From Pseudomonas ekonensis (GTDB lineage Bacteria; Pseudomonadota; Gammaproteobacteria; Pseudomonadales; Pseudomonadaceae): a stretch of 64,000 bases of DNA. Shown here in pieces: positions 1 through 9,830 of the stretch (positions within the stretch are counted from its first letter, which is position 1; every line of letters starts with the position of its first letter). Under the pieces are notes generated by a model that did no database searches, was not told the DNA's origin, and saw nothing but the letters and a program-made list of their open reading frames with translations. Both the position numbers and the translations under genes were made by a program. The DNA lies in assembly GCF_019145435.1 (NCBI RefSeq), contig NZ_JAHSTS010000002.1, forward strand, positions 1,054,001-1,118,000, written 5' to 3'.

Positions 1-689
1 CCCTTCTCGGAGGTACGGCTCATGCTCGCCAGCATGTCGTCGACCAGCGCCGCGTCCAGGCCGGTGTTGACCGAACGGTTGGTGAACGCCACGTCGGCGG
101 TGCTGCCGGCAGGACGCTCGGCGCTGACCACGTAGACTTCACTGGTGTTGCGCTGCACGCCCGGCTCGATGCGCACCCGCACGCGGGTTTCGCTGTCGGC
201 GCCGACGCCGGCCGCGCTCAGGCGCTTGGCCATGGAGGCGGACAGCTCATCGGAATGCTGCCAGGTGGTGGTGAACTCGCCGGTCTGCGGACGCTGCTCG
301 TCCAGACGGAAACCGTTGTCCTGGAAGAACTGCACGGCGACCGGCCAGACTTCGGCCGGCGGATGCTGGGCCATCACCCAGCGCGAATCGCCGCTCTTCT
401 GCAGCGAGTAGTCACCGGCGTCGGCGATGGCCGACAGCGGTTGCGGACGAGGAACCACGTACTCGCCTTTTGCGGTGTCGTCAGCCACGTTGCGCGGGAT
501 CGGCAACAGCGGATCCAGACGCTTGGAGGTGCTGACACCCGACGGCAGTTGCATCGGCGCGGTCTGTTGCGCCTGCAGGTAGTCGCTGCCACGGTCACGG
601 AAATAACCTTCCGGGCCCCAGATCCATCCACAGCCGCTGGTGCTGGAGATAATCAAGGCAAGTGCGGAAAGTCCGGCCATTCGCTTCAT
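1..689 (-). CDS. bamC: Outer membrane assembly lipoprotein BamC (3' end cut by window)
   Basis: Lipoprotein of the BAM complex, which inserts beta-barrel proteins into the outer membrane. The frame reads leftward from an ATG at 689 and runs off the window start. The N-terminus ([20 protein letters not shown]) is a lipoprotein signal with the lipobox Cys at residue 20. It is followed by the extended unstructured segment typical of BamC and by a folded region containing a [14 protein letters not shown] stretch. An AGGAAG Shine-Dalgarno lies just upstream, and an alternative in-frame ATG at 680 is less well placed. It sits 17 bases downstream of dapA on the same strand, the usual dapA-bamC arrangement in gammaproteobacteria. 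At least 229 codons are visible. Confidence 0.9.
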   Translation of the reverse strand, partial: MKRMAGLSALALIISSTSGCGWIWGPEGYFRDRGSDYLQAQQTAPMQLPSGVSTSKRLDPLLPIPRNVADDTAKGEYVVPRPQPLSAIADAGDYSLQKSGDSRWVMAQHPPAEVWPVAVQFFQDNGFRLDEQRPQTGEFTTTWQHSDELSASMAKRLSAAGVGADSETRVRVRIEPGVQRNTSEVYVVSAERPAGSTADVAFTNRSVNTGLDAALVDDMLASMSRTSEK

Positions 690-706
690 GCGTTGTACTT
701 CCTCAA

Positions 707-1585
<879 letters not shown>

Positions 1586-1914
1586 GAAACCGCTCCTGCC
1601 GGAAAAAGAGAGCGGTAATGGTACTGGCGCCAACATGCTTGCACAAGCGAAGTACTGCGCTGCCGCCATTCCCCTTGGCGCCGCTTTTCGCTACCCTTCA
1701 GGCTTTGATCGGTACAGATCGGCTCGCATGCCGGGTTCCAGCCTCCCGAATCGGCCCTCCGGGCCCCGTTCCAGCGTCGCCGCCGGACGCTCCCGCCACG
1801 GCGGACGCCGACGAAGCACGTTGCCGGGGCCTTGCGCACAGGCCTGTTCAGGCACTTCCCGACAGTCGATGCCCTCTAATGACTACCGACCGCTCATCGC
1901 TTTAGGAACGCTGC
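1586..1914. promoter_or_regulatory. Divergent dapA/gcvR intergenic region
   Basis: This 329-base gap between the divergent starts of dapA and gcvR must hold both promoters. I could not assign -35/-10 hexamers with confidence. The middle is very GC-rich and has several short inverted repeats (around 1745-1800). Open frames crossing it have no initiation signals or recognisable sequence and were not called. Confidence 0.4.
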
Positions 1915-2475
1915 ATGTCCACCCCCACAGTTCGCGAACAATTCCTTGTCATCAGTGCCCTCGGCGCCAACCCCATGGAGCTGACCAACGTGCTGTGCCG
2001 CGCCAGTCATGAAAACCGCTGCGCCGTGGTCACCTCGCGCCTGACCCGCCACGGCGAGTGCAGTGCGCTGGTGCTCGAGATCTCGGGCAGCTGGGACGGC
2101 CTGGCCCGCCTCGAGAGCAGCCTGCCGGCCCTGGCCAAGCGCCATGCCTTCACCGTCAACGTCGTGCGCAGCGCAGCCCTGGAAAACCGCCCTCAGGCCT
2201 TGCCGTACGTGGCCTACGTCAGCTCGGCCTACCGCTCCGACATCATCAGCGAGCTGTGCCAGTTCTTCGTCGACCACAACATCGACCTGGAAAACCTGAC
2301 CTGCGACACCTACCAGGCTCCGCAGACCGGCGGCACCATGCTCAACGCCACGTTCACCGTGACCCTGCCGGCCGGCACCCAGATCAGCTGGCTGCGCGAC
2401 CAGTTCCTGGACTTCGCCGACGCGATGAACCTGGACGCGCTGATCGAACCGTGGCGCCCACAGAACCCAATGTAA
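1915..2475 (+). CDS. gcvR: Glycine cleavage system repressor-like ACT protein
   Basis: A 186-residue protein with tandem ACT domains, of the GcvR family. In E. coli GcvR binds glycine and antagonises the activator GcvA at the gcv operon. The ACT folds are visible as the N-terminal EQFLVISALGANPMELTNVL segment and a second copy beginning VAYVSSAYRSDIISEL near residue 97. An AGGAA precedes the ATG. The gene lies 13 bases upstream of bcp on the same strand, so the two are probably co-transcribed. Whether it controls glycine cleavage in Pseudomonas is by homology only. Confidence 0.85.
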   Translation: MSTPTVREQFLVISALGANPMELTNVLCRASHENRCAVVTSRLTRHGECSALVLEISGSWDGLARLESSLPALAKRHAFTVNVVRSAALENRPQALPYVAYVSSAYRSDIISELCQFFVDHNIDLENLTCDTYQAPQTGGTMLNATFTVTLPAGTQISWLRDQFLDFADAMNLDALIEPWRPQNPM

Positions 2476-2488
2476 GAAGGAAGCTTTC

Positions 2489-2962
2489 ATGGCCGTTGTG
2501 ATCGACCGACCGGTCGCCGATTTCGAAGCCCCCGCCACCAGCGGGAAAACCGTCAGCCTCGCGGGCCTCAAGGGCAAGCAGGTGGTGATCTACTTCTATC
2601 CGAAGGACAGCACCCCCGGCTGCACCACCGAAGGCCAGGGCTTTCGCGACCAGTACGCCGCGTTCCAGGCCGCCGACACGGAAATCTTCGGGGTTTCCCG
2701 CGACGGCCTGAAGTCCCACGAAAACTTCAAGTGCAAGCAGGAATTCCCGTTCGAGCTGATCAGCGACAAGGACGAGGCCGTCTGCCAGCTCTTCGACGTG
2801 ATCAAGCTGAAGAAGCTGTACGGCAAGGAATACATGGGCGTGGATCGCAGCACGTTCCTCATCGACAAGAACGGCGTGCTGCGTCAGGAATGGCGCGGCG
2901 TGAAGGTGCCGGGGCATGTGGACGAGGTTCTGGCGGCGGCGCAGGCCCTGAACAAGGCCTGA
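2489..2962 (+). CDS. bcp: Thioredoxin-dependent peroxiredoxin Bcp/PrxQ
   Basis: A 157-residue peroxiredoxin that reduces hydrogen and lipid hydroperoxides. The peroxidatic Cys sits in DSTPGCTTEG (PxxxTPGCT motif, about residue 45). The resolving Cys that many Bcp proteins carry five residues later is absent: the motif continues GQGFRDQ. Other Cys residues occur near positions 78 and 93, so the resolving partner is either distal or external. An AAGGAAG Shine-Dalgarno precedes the ATG at 2489. It is co-directional with gcvR and converges on the downstream permease gene. Confidence 0.93.
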   Translation: MAVVIDRPVADFEAPATSGKTVSLAGLKGKQVVIYFYPKDSTPGCTTEGQGFRDQYAAFQAADTEIFGVSRDGLKSHENFKCKQEFPFELISDKDEAVCQLFDVIKLKKLYGKEYMGVDRSTFLIDKNGVLRQEWRGVKVPGHVDEVLAAAQALNKA

Positions 2963-2970
2963 TGCCTTTG

Positions 2971-2990
2971 TGGCGCCCTCCCGGGCGCCA
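2971..2990. terminator. Hairpin between convergent bcp and permease genes
   Basis: TGGCGCCC and GGGCGCCA form perfect 8-bp arms around a 4-base loop, between two convergent genes. There is no strong T-run on either side, so it would be a weak or factor-assisted bidirectional terminator. Confidence 0.55.
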
Positions 2991-3002
2991 TCACGACGTT
3001 CG

Positions 3003-4073
3003 CTACAGCAGCGGCGCCACCACCGGCTCCTTGCGCGGCCAGGCATCCAGCACAGCCTTGAACAACGTCGCCAGGGGAATCGCGAAGAACACGCCCCAGA
3101 ACCCCCACAACCCGCCGAACAACAGCACCGCGCAGATGATCGCCACCGGGTGCAGGTTGACCGCTTCGGAAAACAGCAACGGCACCAGCACGTTGCCGTC
3201 CAGGGTCTGAATGATCCCGTACACCGCCATCAGGTAAATGAACTGGTCGCTCCAGCCCCACTGGAACAGCGCGATCAGCAGCACCGGCACGGTCACCACC
3301 ACCGCCCCGACATACGGCACCACCACCGACACGCCCACCAGCAAGGCCAGCAGCGCGGCGTAGTTGAGGCCCAGCGCAACGAAGGCGATGTACGTCACCC
3401 CGCCGCAGATCACGATCTCGATGACCTTGCCGCGGATGTAGTTGGCGATCTGCCGGTTCATTTCCTGGGCGACCCGGGTGATCAGCGCCCGCTCCCGCGG
3501 CAAATAGCCGCGCACCCATTCGCCGATCATCGCCCGGTCCTTGAGGAAGAAGAACACCAGGATCGGCACCAGCACCAGGTAGATCATGACGTTCACCAGC
3601 AGCGGCAGGCTCGACAGCGAGAACGTCAGCGCCCATTGGCCGAACTTGCCGATCTCGCCCCGCGCCGCCTCGATGGCCTGCAGCACCTGCTCGTCGGAAA
3701 CCAGATGCGGATAGCGCTCGGGCAGCAGCAACAGCAGCGACTGCCATTTGGCGAGCATGCCCGGCAATTCGTTGAACAGCGTGATCAACTGATGCCAGAG
3801 CAGCGGCAGCACCACCACGATGAACACCATCAGCACGCCCATGAACAGCGCGAACACCAGCCCTACCGCCGCACCGCCGGGCATGCGCAGCCGTTCGAGG
3901 GTGACCACCAGGCCCTGCATCAGGTAAGCCAGCACCATCCCCGCCAGCACCGGCGCGAGCATGCCGCCCAGGGTGAGCACCGCCGTGAAGGCGAGAAACA
4001 GCAGCACCGCCAGCACCACCGCCTCTTCATCGGAAAAGTAGCGCTGAACCCAGTCGCGTAACACTTTGAACAT
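3003..4073 (-). CDS. AI-2E/PerM family membrane transporter
   Basis: A 356-residue inner-membrane protein of the AI-2E family (PerM/YdgG/TqsA group), whose members include putative autoinducer-2 and sodium/proton exporters. Visible are two N-terminal hydrophobic segments (residues about 15-45 and 65-90), a central soluble stretch rich in charged residues, and a cluster of membrane segments toward the C-terminus with the family-typical PYVGAVVV and NVLVPLLFSEAV stretches. The frame also permits a TTG at 4076, but the ATG at 4073 has AAGGA at better spacing. It lies 29 bases downstream of tusA. The substrate cannot be told from sequence. Confidence 0.87.
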   Translation of the reverse strand: MFKVLRDWVQRYFSDEEAVVLAVLLFLAFTAVLTLGGMLAPVLAGMVLAYLMQGLVVTLERLRMPGGAAVGLVFALFMGVLMVFIVVVLPLLWHQLITLFNELPGMLAKWQSLLLLLPERYPHLVSDEQVLQAIEAARGEIGKFGQWALTFSLSSLPLLVNVMIYLVLVPILVFFFLKDRAMIGEWVRGYLPRERALITRVAQEMNRQIANYIRGKVIEIVICGGVTYIAFVALGLNYAALLALLVGVSVVVPYVGAVVVTVPVLLIALFQWGWSDQFIYLMAVYGIIQTLDGNVLVPLLFSEAVNLHPVAIICAVLLFGGLWGFWGVFFAIPLATLFKAVLDAWPRKEPVVAPLL

Positions 4074-4105
4074 CAATATTCCTTAGGTCTTGAACGCTGT
4101 CGGTT

Positions 4106-4345
4106 TCAGGCTTTTTTCAACCAGTAACGGTAGACGCCCGCCTCGTCTTCTTCGCGCAGCAGCGTATGACCGGCCAATTTGGCAAAGGTGCGGAAATCAC
4201 GCTGGGAACCGGCGTCCGTGGCGATCACCTTGAGCACCGCGCCGCTGGGCAGCTTGTTGAGCTCCATCTTGGCCTTGAGCAACGGCAACGGGCAATTCAG
4301 GCCGCTGGCGTCCAGTTCGCGGTCATGGGCTACAGCGTCGTTCAT
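4106..4345 (-). CDS. tusA: Sulfur carrier protein TusA
   Basis: A 79-residue TusA-family protein. TusA accepts persulfide sulfur from the cysteine desulfurase IscS and relays it, for example to 2-thiouridine synthesis in tRNA and to molybdenum cofactor enzymes. The defining CPxP motif is present (LNCPLPLLKAK, Cys at residue 18). It is divergent from the BepA-like protease gene and upstream of the permease on the same strand. The same tusA-permease-bcp-gcvR-dapA order is known in P. aeruginosa. Confidence 0.93.
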   Translation of the reverse strand: MNDAVAHDRELDASGLNCPLPLLKAKMELNKLPSGAVLKVIATDAGSQRDFRTFAKLAGHTLLREEDEAGVYRYWLKKA

Positions 4346-4443
4346 GCGTCACTCCGGATCAGGTGGGTCAGGCCGCCTAGAATATCTGGTCGCAGGCCCG
4401 GTGTCCGGCTACAGTAAGGTCTTTGTCGACTAAGGCTTTGTGC

Positions 4444-5877
4444 ATGACTTTTCTGCGCCCTACCCTGCTGACGCTCGCTTGCCTGCTCGCCTCGCCGGGC
4501 TTCGCCGACGATCTGCCGTCACTCGGTGATGCCAGCTCTGCCATTGTCTCGCCGCAACAGGAATACCAACTGGGCCGCGCCTGGCTGGCCCTGCTGCGCA
4601 GCCAGGTTTCCCAACTGAACGATCCGCAGCTCAAGGACTACGTCGAGTCCAGCGTCTACAAGCTGGTGGAGACCAGCCAGGTCAGCGACCGGCGCCTGGA
4701 GTTCATCCTGATCAACAGCCCGCAGCTCAACGCCTTCGCCGCGCCCGGCGGTGTGGTCGGGGTCAACGGCGGCCTGTTCCTCAACGCACAGACCGAAGGC
4801 GAGTACGCCTCGGTGCTGGCCCACGAACTGGCGCACTTGTCCCAACGCCACTTCGCCCGGGGCGTCGAAGCCTCCCAGCGGATGCAGGTGCCGATGATGG
4901 CCGCCCTGCTGGCCGGCATCGTGATCGCGGCCGCCGGCGGCGGGGATGCCGGCATTGCGACCATCGCCGGCACCCAGGCGGCGGCGATCCAGTCGCAACG
5001 CACCTTCTCGCGCCAGAACGAGCAGGAAGCCGACCGCATCGGCATCCTCAACCTGGAAAAGGCCGGCTACGACCCGCGCTCGATGCCGACCATGTTCGAG
5101 CGCCTGATGCGTCAGTACCGCTTCGACGCCAAGCCGCCGGAATTCCTGCTGACCCACCCGGTCACCGAATCGCGGATCGCCGACACCCGCAACCGCGCCG
5201 AACAGGCCAAGCCCGGCGGCATCGAGGACAGCCTGCGCTATCAGTTGATCCGAGCCCGGGTGCAGTTGATCTACGAAGAGACCCCGGGGCTGGGCGCCAA
5301 GCGCTTCCGAGCGCAGTTGGACGAAAACCCGAAAAGCGATGTGGCGCGCTACGGCCTGGCCATTGCCCAGATCAAGGGCGGCCAGTTGAATGACGCCCGC
5401 GAGAACCTCAAGCAGTTGCTGGCCAAGTCCCCGAACGAACTGATCTACAACCTGGCCCAGGTCGACCTCGACATCACCAACAACCGCCTGCCCGATGCCC
5501 AGGCACGGGTCGACCGGCTGCTCACGCAGTTTCCCGGCAATTACCCGCTGAACCAGGTGCGGGTCGACCTCCTGCTCAAGCAGAACCGCGCCGCCGATGC
5601 GGAAAAGGCCCTGGACAGCCTGCTCAAGTCGCGCCCGGACGATCCGGACGTGTGGTATCAGGTGGCCGAGACCCGCGGCCTATCGGGCAACATCATCGGC
5701 CTGCACCAGGCCCGCGCCGAGTATTTCGCCCTCGTGGGCGATTACCGGCAGGCGATCCAGCAACTGGACTTCGCCAAGCGCAAGGCCGGCAACAATTTCC
5801 CGCTGTCGTCGCGCATCGATGCCCGTCAGCGCGAACTGATGGAACAGGAGCGCATGATCAAGGACATGATGGGCTGA
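4444..5877 (+). CDS. bepA: Periplasmic M48 metalloprotease with TPR tail (BepA/YfgC-like)
   Basis: A 477-residue exported protein. It has a cleavable signal peptide (MTFLRPTLLTLACLLASPGFA), a Zn-protease domain with HELAH at residues 127-131 and a downstream EADRIG third-ligand motif near 195, then a C-terminal TPR-like region (about 290-470). This architecture matches BepA, which degrades or helps assemble stalled LptD at the BAM complex. The frame opens 7 codons upstream at a TTG (4423), but the ATG at 4444 directly begins the signal peptide and has AAGG upstream. Its position near bamC is suggestive but not proof of function. Confidence 0.88.
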   Translation: MTFLRPTLLTLACLLASPGFADDLPSLGDASSAIVSPQQEYQLGRAWLALLRSQVSQLNDPQLKDYVESSVYKLVETSQVSDRRLEFILINSPQLNAFAAPGGVVGVNGGLFLNAQTEGEYASVLAHELAHLSQRHFARGVEASQRMQVPMMAALLAGIVIAAAGGGDAGIATIAGTQAAAIQSQRTFSRQNEQEADRIGILNLEKAGYDPRSMPTMFERLMRQYRFDAKPPEFLLTHPVTESRIADTRNRAEQAKPGGIEDSLRYQLIRARVQLIYEETPGLGAKRFRAQLDENPKSDVARYGLAIAQIKGGQLNDARENLKQLLAKSPNELIYNLAQVDLDITNNRLPDAQARVDRLLTQFPGNYPLNQVRVDLLLKQNRAADAEKALDSLLKSRPDDPDVWYQVAETRGLSGNIIGLHQARAEYFALVGDYRQAIQQLDFAKRKAGNNFPLSSRIDARQRELMEQERMIKDMMG

Positions 5878-5910
5878 AGCTGCCCCCCGGCCACAAACTG
5901 CGGGCATAAA

Positions 5911-5936
5911 AAAACCGCCTCTTTCGAGGCGGTTTT
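5911..5936. terminator. Bidirectional intrinsic terminator
   Basis: AAAACCGCCT and AGGCGGTTTT form perfect 10-bp arms around a 6-base loop, with A-run and T-run flanks. It sits between the convergent protease and mucD genes and can serve both. Confidence 0.92.
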
Positions 5937-5956
5937 CTATTGGATCGACTACCTGA

Positions 5957-7387
5957 TCACTCGGCCAGCTTGAAGGTGATGAAGCTGGCGCGTCCCTGAC
6001 GCAGCACCCGCATCGACACCGAGCGGTTCTTCGGCAACGCCTTGGCGATCTCGGCGAACTCCTTGGCGGAGCCGATGGCCTGGTTGTTCAGGTGGGTGAT
6101 GATGTCGCCCGGCTGCAGGCCGATCAGCGCCGCAGGGCCGTCCTGGACTTCCTTGATGACCACGCCGCCCTTGAGGTCGTAGGTTTTCTTCTGCTCGGCG
6201 CTCAGCTCACCGACCGATACGCCCAGACGGTTGCTGGTGCTCTCGACACCGGACTTCGGCAGCACGTCCGTGTCCTTGTCCTCATCGGGAATCGCACCGA
6301 CGGTCAGCTCGACGTTCTTGCGCTTGCCGTCGCGGATCACTTCCAGATTGGCCTTGGCACCCGCCTTCAGCGCGCCGACCAGATGCGGCAGGTCGGCGGA
6401 CATGACGATCGGCTGGCCGTTCATGCTCAGGATCACGTCGCCCACTTGCAGGCCACCCTTGGCGGCAGGGCCGTCATCCTGGATCTGGGCCACCAGCGCA
6501 CCGGCCGGCTTCTCCAGGCCGAACGATTCGGCCAGATCCTTGTTCACTTCCTGGATGACCACGCCCAGCCAGCCACGGCTCACCTTGCCACCGCTCTTGA
6601 GCTGATTGGAGACATCCATCGCAACGTCGATCGGAATGGCGAACGACACGCCCATGAAGCCGCCGGAGCGGGTGTAGATCTGCGAGTTGATGCCGACCAC
6701 TTCACCGTTCAGGTTGAACAGCGGGCCACCGGAGTTGCCCGGGTTGATCGGCACGTCGGTCTGGATGAACGGCACGTAGTTTTCGTTCGGCAGGCTGCGG
6801 CCGACGGCGCTGACGATGCCTTGGGTCACGGTGTGGTCGAAGCCGAACGGCGAACCGATCGCCACCACCCACTGGCCGGCTTTCAGATCCTGGGACTTGC
6901 CGAGCTTGAGCACCGGCAGATCCTTGCCGTCGATTTTCAGCAGAGCCACGTCGGAGCGCGGGTCGGTGCCGATCAGCTTGGCTTTCATTTCGCTGCGGTC
7001 GGCGAGGCGGACGAGGATTTCGTCGGCGTCGGCGATCACATGGTTGTTGGTCAGGATGTAGCCGTCGGACGAGATGATGAAGCCCGAACCCAGCGACTGG
7101 GCTTCACGCTGACGGTCGCCGCGGGGCGAACGCTGCTGCGGCGGCATGCCCCGCTCGAAGAACTCGCGCAGCATCGGCGGCAAGCCTTCCAGGTCCGGCA
7201 TCTGCTGGTTCACCTTGCGGTCGGGCAGCTTCTGCGTGGTGCTGATGTTCACCACCGCAGGCGAGGCCTGCTCGACCAACTGGGTGAAATCAGGCAGCTC
7301 GGCCGCCTGGACGGCGGGCACGGCCTGACTGAGCACCAGCACGGTGGCGAGAATGGAGAGATAGGACTTCAAGCTAGGTATCGACAT
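5957..7387 (-). CDS. mucD: Periplasmic serine protease MucD (DegP/HtrA family)
   Basis: A 476-residue S1C protease-chaperone of the periplasm. In P. aeruginosa MucD removes misfolded envelope proteins and so dampens AlgU activation. It has a signal peptide to about residue 28, a trypsin-like domain with catalytic triad His116 (TNNHVI), Asp146 (RSDVALL) and Ser219 (GNSGGPL), and two C-terminal PDZ domains (about 270-355 and 385-470). The ATG at 7387 has GGGAG upstream. It is the last gene of the algU operon here and is separated from mucB by 212 bases in which mucC is missing. Confidence 0.96.
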   Translation of the reverse strand: MSIPSLKSYLSILATVLVLSQAVPAVQAAELPDFTQLVEQASPAVVNISTTQKLPDRKVNQQMPDLEGLPPMLREFFERGMPPQQRSPRGDRQREAQSLGSGFIISSDGYILTNNHVIADADEILVRLADRSEMKAKLIGTDPRSDVALLKIDGKDLPVLKLGKSQDLKAGQWVVAIGSPFGFDHTVTQGIVSAVGRSLPNENYVPFIQTDVPINPGNSGGPLFNLNGEVVGINSQIYTRSGGFMGVSFAIPIDVAMDVSNQLKSGGKVSRGWLGVVIQEVNKDLAESFGLEKPAGALVAQIQDDGPAAKGGLQVGDVILSMNGQPIVMSADLPHLVGALKAGAKANLEVIRDGKRKNVELTVGAIPDEDKDTDVLPKSGVESTSNRLGVSVGELSAEQKKTYDLKGGVVIKEVQDGPAALIGLQPGDIITHLNNQAIGSAKEFAEIAKALPKNRSVSMRVLRQGRASFITFKLAE

Positions 7388-7481
7388 ACAGCTCCCGTTA
7401 CGACGAGCAGGGTTAAGCGATATGGAGCAAGGAACACCGGAAACTGCGGGCCGGCATTTTTGTTCCGGGAACGACAGACAA

Positions 7482-7505
7482 GGCCAGAGCCGAGAGGCTC
7501 TGACC
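7482..7505 (-). other. Stem-loop in the mucB-mucD gap
   Basis: A 10-bp stem with a 4-base loop (core CAGAGCC/GGCTCTG). On the minus strand, which is the transcribed direction, the one non-Watson-Crick position becomes a G.U pair, so the hairpin is best formed in the muc transcript. No U-run follows it. It may stabilise or partly terminate the mucB end of the message before mucD. The rest of the gap (7388-7599) shows no coding sequence. Confidence 0.45.
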
Positions 7506-7599
7506 TATAGAAAAAAATCGGGTGTTTTGCAAATGAAAATGCTCAGCAAACATTTCTGCATCTCGACGAGGCAGCGCAAACAGCCTGGCCGGAATCGGC

Positions 7600-8562
7600 T
7601 TATTGCTTGCTGGTTGCGGCGCCATCATTGCGCATCGACAAGGCAATTCGTTCGGCGGTGCCGATCGGAATCTCACCGACCACGGTCACCATCATTTCAC
7701 CCTCGGGCGTGGTCAGGCGACGGGACACCGCAACGGTCGGGCCGAGTTGCGTCCGGGTGTCCGTGACCGTGGCGCCGTTGAGCGGCTCCAGGAACACCGA
7801 GAAGCGCGCCAAGCCATCGTCGTACATCAGACTGCTGACCTGGGTCTTGGTCTCCGGATCCTTGCGGGAAGTGCTGCTGGTCAGCTCGAAGCCCGGCGGC
7901 AGCCAGTCCGAGTGCCAGACCTGGGCGGCCTTGACGGCGGACGCCTTGTCGCTGTCCAGAGCAACGGCACGGCAGTCGGGCCCTGCTTGCAGATCGTTGT
8001 CGGAAGGGATTTCAGTGGTATCGAGGCGGGTGAACTGGAAACGCTCGAGCAACTGGCCTTTGTCGTTGAGCAGGAGCGACTTGAGGGGCAGGCCCGTCTG
8101 CTTGTCCAGATGCAGTTCGAAACCGTAGCGGTGCTGATCGCGAGGCGTCAGCGAAACGATCACCGCTTCGCGCCCGGCCACGCGCGACTTGCCGATGACG
8201 GCAAGTTCGTACCAATTCTTGAGTTTTTGAGGATCGAGGGGGCGGGCGGCGGAATTCGGAGAGTCCCCCAGCCCCGCAATCAGTGCGCCACTGACACATT
8301 GGGTCCGTCCATCCACCCGCACCACTTCCTGCGCCGATCCGTCAAGCTGAAGCAGACGCTCGCGAACCTGGCCGTTCTGGACGCGATGCCAGATGGTATG
8401 GGTAGAGAAACTACCGTTACGCTCGTAGACGAAAGTGCCGTGAAAGCTCTGCTGCTGTTCGGCCTGTCCCAGACGGGTCAACCAGTCCTGGGCGTCGTCG
8501 GCATGGGCTGGAACGATGAACCAGCCGCCAAGCAGAAGCGAGAGTAGCGGTATGGCGCGCAT
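7600..8562 (-). CDS. mucB: Sigma factor AlgU regulator MucB (RseB family)
   Basis: A 320-residue periplasmic protein that binds MucA and shields it from AlgW cleavage, keeping AlgU inactive. It starts with a signal peptide ending PAHA (about residue 21). The LolA-like N-terminal domain follows (FHGTFVYERNG near residue 40), then the smaller C-terminal MucB/RseB domain (about 210-320, with WHSDWLPPGFEL). It begins 8 bases after the mucA stop. Length and organisation match the P. aeruginosa protein. Confidence 0.95.
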   Translation of the reverse strand: MRAIPLLSLLLGGWFIVPAHADDAQDWLTRLGQAEQQQSFHGTFVYERNGSFSTHTIWHRVQNGQVRERLLQLDGSAQEVVRVDGRTQCVSGALIAGLGDSPNSAARPLDPQKLKNWYELAVIGKSRVAGREAVIVSLTPRDQHRYGFELHLDKQTGLPLKSLLLNDKGQLLERFQFTRLDTTEIPSDNDLQAGPDCRAVALDSDKASAVKAAQVWHSDWLPPGFELTSSTSRKDPETKTQVSSLMYDDGLARFSVFLEPLNGATVTDTRTQLGPTVAVSRRLTTPEGEMMVTVVGEIPIGTAERIALSMRNDGAATSKQ

Positions 8563-8570
8563 GATCCTCC

Positions 8571-9158
8571 TTAACGGTTTTCCAGACTGGCTGCACGCGC
8601 GTAAGGCAGTGCGCTTTCAGTTCCCTTGAGTGCGGCCTGCTGGGCATGCTGGCGCAGATAGCCTGGCAGACGCTGGTCGTGCCAGCCTGGCTGGCCTTGC
8701 AGAACGCCGTTGGCCATCGGGCCGGTGGCTTCCGAGCTCTCATTGTAGCCTGCCAAAACCGCCGGGCCCTTGACTTGAGGCACGGCCAACGTCGGTTGGC
8801 TGGACTGCTGAGCCAGTTCCACGCCAGCGATTTCGTCGTGGTTGTACAGGCGCACGCCGGCCAGCACGGCCACGGTCACCGACGCCGCGACAGCCAGACG
8901 GCCGAGATTGCGCCACGGACCGCGGGAGACCTTGGCCGGTGCCGTCTCGTCTTCCAGCGCAGCAGAGACCGCCGCAGCGAGATCCAGACGCGGAAGCAGC
9001 AGATCCTTGTGCATGGCTGCCCGAGCGATCTGGTAGCGAGCCCAGGTTTCACGGGTTTCAACATCGTCCAGTGCATTGAGCACCCGACGCAATTCCAATT
9101 CGTCCGCTTCGTTATCCATCACTGCGGACAGCGATTCCTGCAGGGCTTCCCGACTCAT
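8571..9158 (-). CDS. mucA: Anti-sigma factor MucA
   Basis: A 195-residue single-pass inner-membrane anti-sigma factor that holds AlgU at the membrane until AlgW/MucP proteolysis. The N-terminal cytoplasmic domain (residues 1-80, starting MSREALQESLSAVMDNEADE) binds AlgU. One membrane segment lies at about 85-105, followed by a periplasmic tail. The frame extends upstream into algU, but the ATG at 9158 has AGAGGAA before it and gives the normal length. There is no truncation of the kind that causes mucoidy in clinical P. aeruginosa, so this copy should be functional. Confidence 0.96.
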   Translation of the reverse strand: MSREALQESLSAVMDNEADELELRRVLNALDDVETRETWARYQIARAAMHKDLLLPRLDLAAAVSAALEDETAPAKVSRGPWRNLGRLAVAASVTVAVLAGVRLYNHDEIAGVELAQQSSQPTLAVPQVKGPAVLAGYNESSEATGPMANGVLQGQPGWHDQRLPGYLRQHAQQAALKGTESALPYARAASLENR

Positions 9159-9189
9159 GGCGTTCCTCTCTTGGCTGTCGCCGCTGTCT

Positions 9190-9771
9190 TTAGTTTTCCT
9201 GCAACAACGGCTGCAGGGCTTTGTCGATGGCCTCCCGGGCGCGGAAGATCCGGGAGCGCACGGTACCCACCGGACATTGCATGACGCTCGCAATGTCCTC
9301 ATAACTCAGACCGTCGAACTCGCGCAGCGTCAACGCAGTGCGCAAATCTTCCGGCAGTTGCTGAATGGTTCGATGGACGGTGCCTTCGATCTCATCCCGC
9401 AGCAATGCGCGTTCTGGCGATTCGAGATCCTTGAGGCCATGGTCGCCGTCGTAGAACTCTGCGTCTTCGGAACTGACATCGCTATCCGGCGGCCTGCGGC
9501 CGCGTGAAACCAGATAGTTCTTCGCCGTGTTGATGGCGATGCGGTAAAGCCACGTATAGAACGCACTGTCTCCGCGAAAGTTGCCAAGCGCTCGGAACGC
9601 CTTGATGAAGGCTTCTTGCGCAACGTCCTGGGCCTCATGGGTGTCGTGCACGAAACGCACGATCAACCCGAGAATTTTGTGCTGATACTTCAGCACCAGC
9701 AGATCGAACGCCCGCTTGTCGCCACGCTGAACGCGCTCGACCAGCTGCTGATCCTCTTCCTGGGTTAGCAT
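9190..9771 (-). CDS. algU: RNA polymerase sigma factor AlgU (RpoE/sigma-22)
   Basis: A 193-residue group 4 sigma factor for envelope stress and alginate genes. Region 2 is seen as the DTHEAQDVAQEAFIKAFRAL segment ending near residue 63. Region 4 is the helix-turn-helix around GLSYEDIASVMQCPVGTVRSRI (about 155-176). The frame extends 19 codons upstream, but the ATG at 9771 (MLTQEEDQQL) gives the standard length. An AlgU-type promoter lies 60-86 bases upstream, showing autoregulation. It is first in algU-mucA-mucB-mucD. Confidence 0.98.
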   Translation of the reverse strand: MLTQEEDQQLVERVQRGDKRAFDLLVLKYQHKILGLIVRFVHDTHEAQDVAQEAFIKAFRALGNFRGDSAFYTWLYRIAINTAKNYLVSRGRRPPDSDVSSEDAEFYDGDHGLKDLESPERALLRDEIEGTVHRTIQQLPEDLRTALTLREFDGLSYEDIASVMQCPVGTVRSRIFRAREAIDKALQPLLQEN

Positions 9772-9830
9772 GAACACTCCTCGATGAGCTCGGAGGAGGC
9801 TTGCATAACCAAACGACCGGACTTGCAAAC

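Noticed and set aside
1586..1914. Short frames in the dapA-gcvR gap as possible small genes
   Set aside because: No Shine-Dalgarno, Arg/Pro-rich random-looking composition on both strands.
3000..4061. Long Gln/His/Arg-rich open frame on the plus strand opposite the PerM-type gene
   Set aside because: Typical antisense shadow of a GC-rich gene; no start context and biased composition. The same applies to many other long frames opposite real genes (for example 19918-21267, 47532-50093 and 55780-58218).
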